A stretch of 64,000 bases of DNA from NCBI GenBank assembly GCA_014650415.1, contig BMUX01000003.1, positions 372,001 through 436,000 on the forward strand, read 5' to 3'. Below, piece by piece: positions 63,945 through 64,000 of the stretch (position 1 is the first letter of the stretch; every line of letters begins with the position of its first letter). Under the pieces are notes generated by a model, which did no database searches, had not been told where the DNA came from, and was given only the letters and a program-made list of their open reading frames with translations. The translations under genes and the position numbers were made by a program. The DNA is from Streptomyces spiroverticillatus. GTDB lineage: Bacteria > Actinomycetota > Actinomycetes > Streptomycetales > Streptomycetaceae.

Positions 63945-64000
63945 CCGAGCAAGACACCGCCTTGGAGGCCGAACTGCGCCGCCTCGCGGGCACCGTCCCC
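63938..64000 (+). CDS. paaD: PaaD, DUF59-type protein, partial at right edge
   Basis: The frame from ATG 63938 (or GTG 63941, overlapping the paaC stop) reads MVTEQDTALEAELRRLAGTV and runs out of the window. Position after paaC and the coupled overlap identify it as paaD, an iron-sulfur assembly-type factor needed for epoxidase maturation. paaE should follow outside. Confidence 0.75.
   Translation, partial: MVTEQDTALEAELRRLAGTVP

Overview
The window is very GC-rich actinobacterial chromosome and almost certainly comes from a Streptomyces. The signs are long GC3-biased genes, SARP/BTAD and PadR regulators, mycothiol-dependent enzymes, a proteasome activator, paired Ser/Thr kinases and duplicated branched-chain 2-oxoacid dehydrogenase (bkd) operons. 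Thirteen perfect copies of the actinobacterial ParB site GTTTCACGTGAAAC, plus one single-mismatch copy, are spread from 6.1 to 48.2 kb. In Streptomyces such sites cluster around oriC, so this looks like an origin-flanking core region. From memory, the gene order resembles the SCO38xx block left of oriC in S. coelicolor.

Layout. 0-4.2 kb is accessory: a fragment of a lectin-like secreted protein, an SseB-family gene, a frameshifted IS200/IS605-type tnpB, a small ORF, a GntR/UTRA regulator and a divergent Nudix hydrolase. 4.2-17.5 kb is housekeeping: FadE5-like acyl-CoA dehydrogenase, a Cys-motif protein, M18 aminopeptidase, a small membrane protein, a large SARP/NB-ARC regulator, a lipoprotein, a thioredoxin-NHL protein, a HicB-like RHH protein, a DUF4097 protein and two GNATs. 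17.5-26 kb holds a LURP-one protein, four tandem paralogous secreted proteins of unknown function, an FKBP lipoprotein and a disrupted lectin-like/repeat secreted protein. 26-30 kb has a nitrilase-family hydrolase, a mycothiol-dependent isomerase-like protein, an MFS transporter and its FadR-type GntR regulator.

30-34 kb is the first bkd operon (E1alpha-E1beta-E2). It is divergent from a DevR-like orphan response regulator and a flavin split-barrel protein. 35-40 kb carries a phosphotransferase and two divergent Ser/Thr kinases. 40-45.2 kb is a PadR regulator followed by a two-gene FtsX-type ABC transporter. 45.3-50.5 kb has the proteasome activator Bpa, a quinone oxidoreductase, a K+ channel/RCK protein, moeA and mobA. 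50.6-54.9 kb is the second bkd operon with divergent Lrp-type bkdR. 55-64 kb is phenylacetate catabolism: a TetR (PaaR-like) regulator with a hydroxyacyl-CoA dehydrogenase, paaN, a three-gene TrmH/HTTM/DUF5819 operon, and paaABC running off the edge into paaD.

Integration. bkd, fadE5, the hydroxyacyl-CoA dehydrogenase and paa genes all deliver acyl-CoA and acetyl/succinyl-CoA units. ACCGNNCGNNCGGT-type sites precede paaN/paaH and paaA, with a degenerate copy before bkdA2/bkdR. Each of these three intergenic regions also carries perfect DnaA boxes (TTGTCCACA; four in all), which could tie aromatic and branched-chain catabolism to DnaA or ori-proximal control. The best candidates for undescribed biology are the four-gene secreted paralogue array (18.2-22.5 kb), parS sites built into long palindromes and coding sequence, and the shared DnaA-box/PaaR-type promoters.
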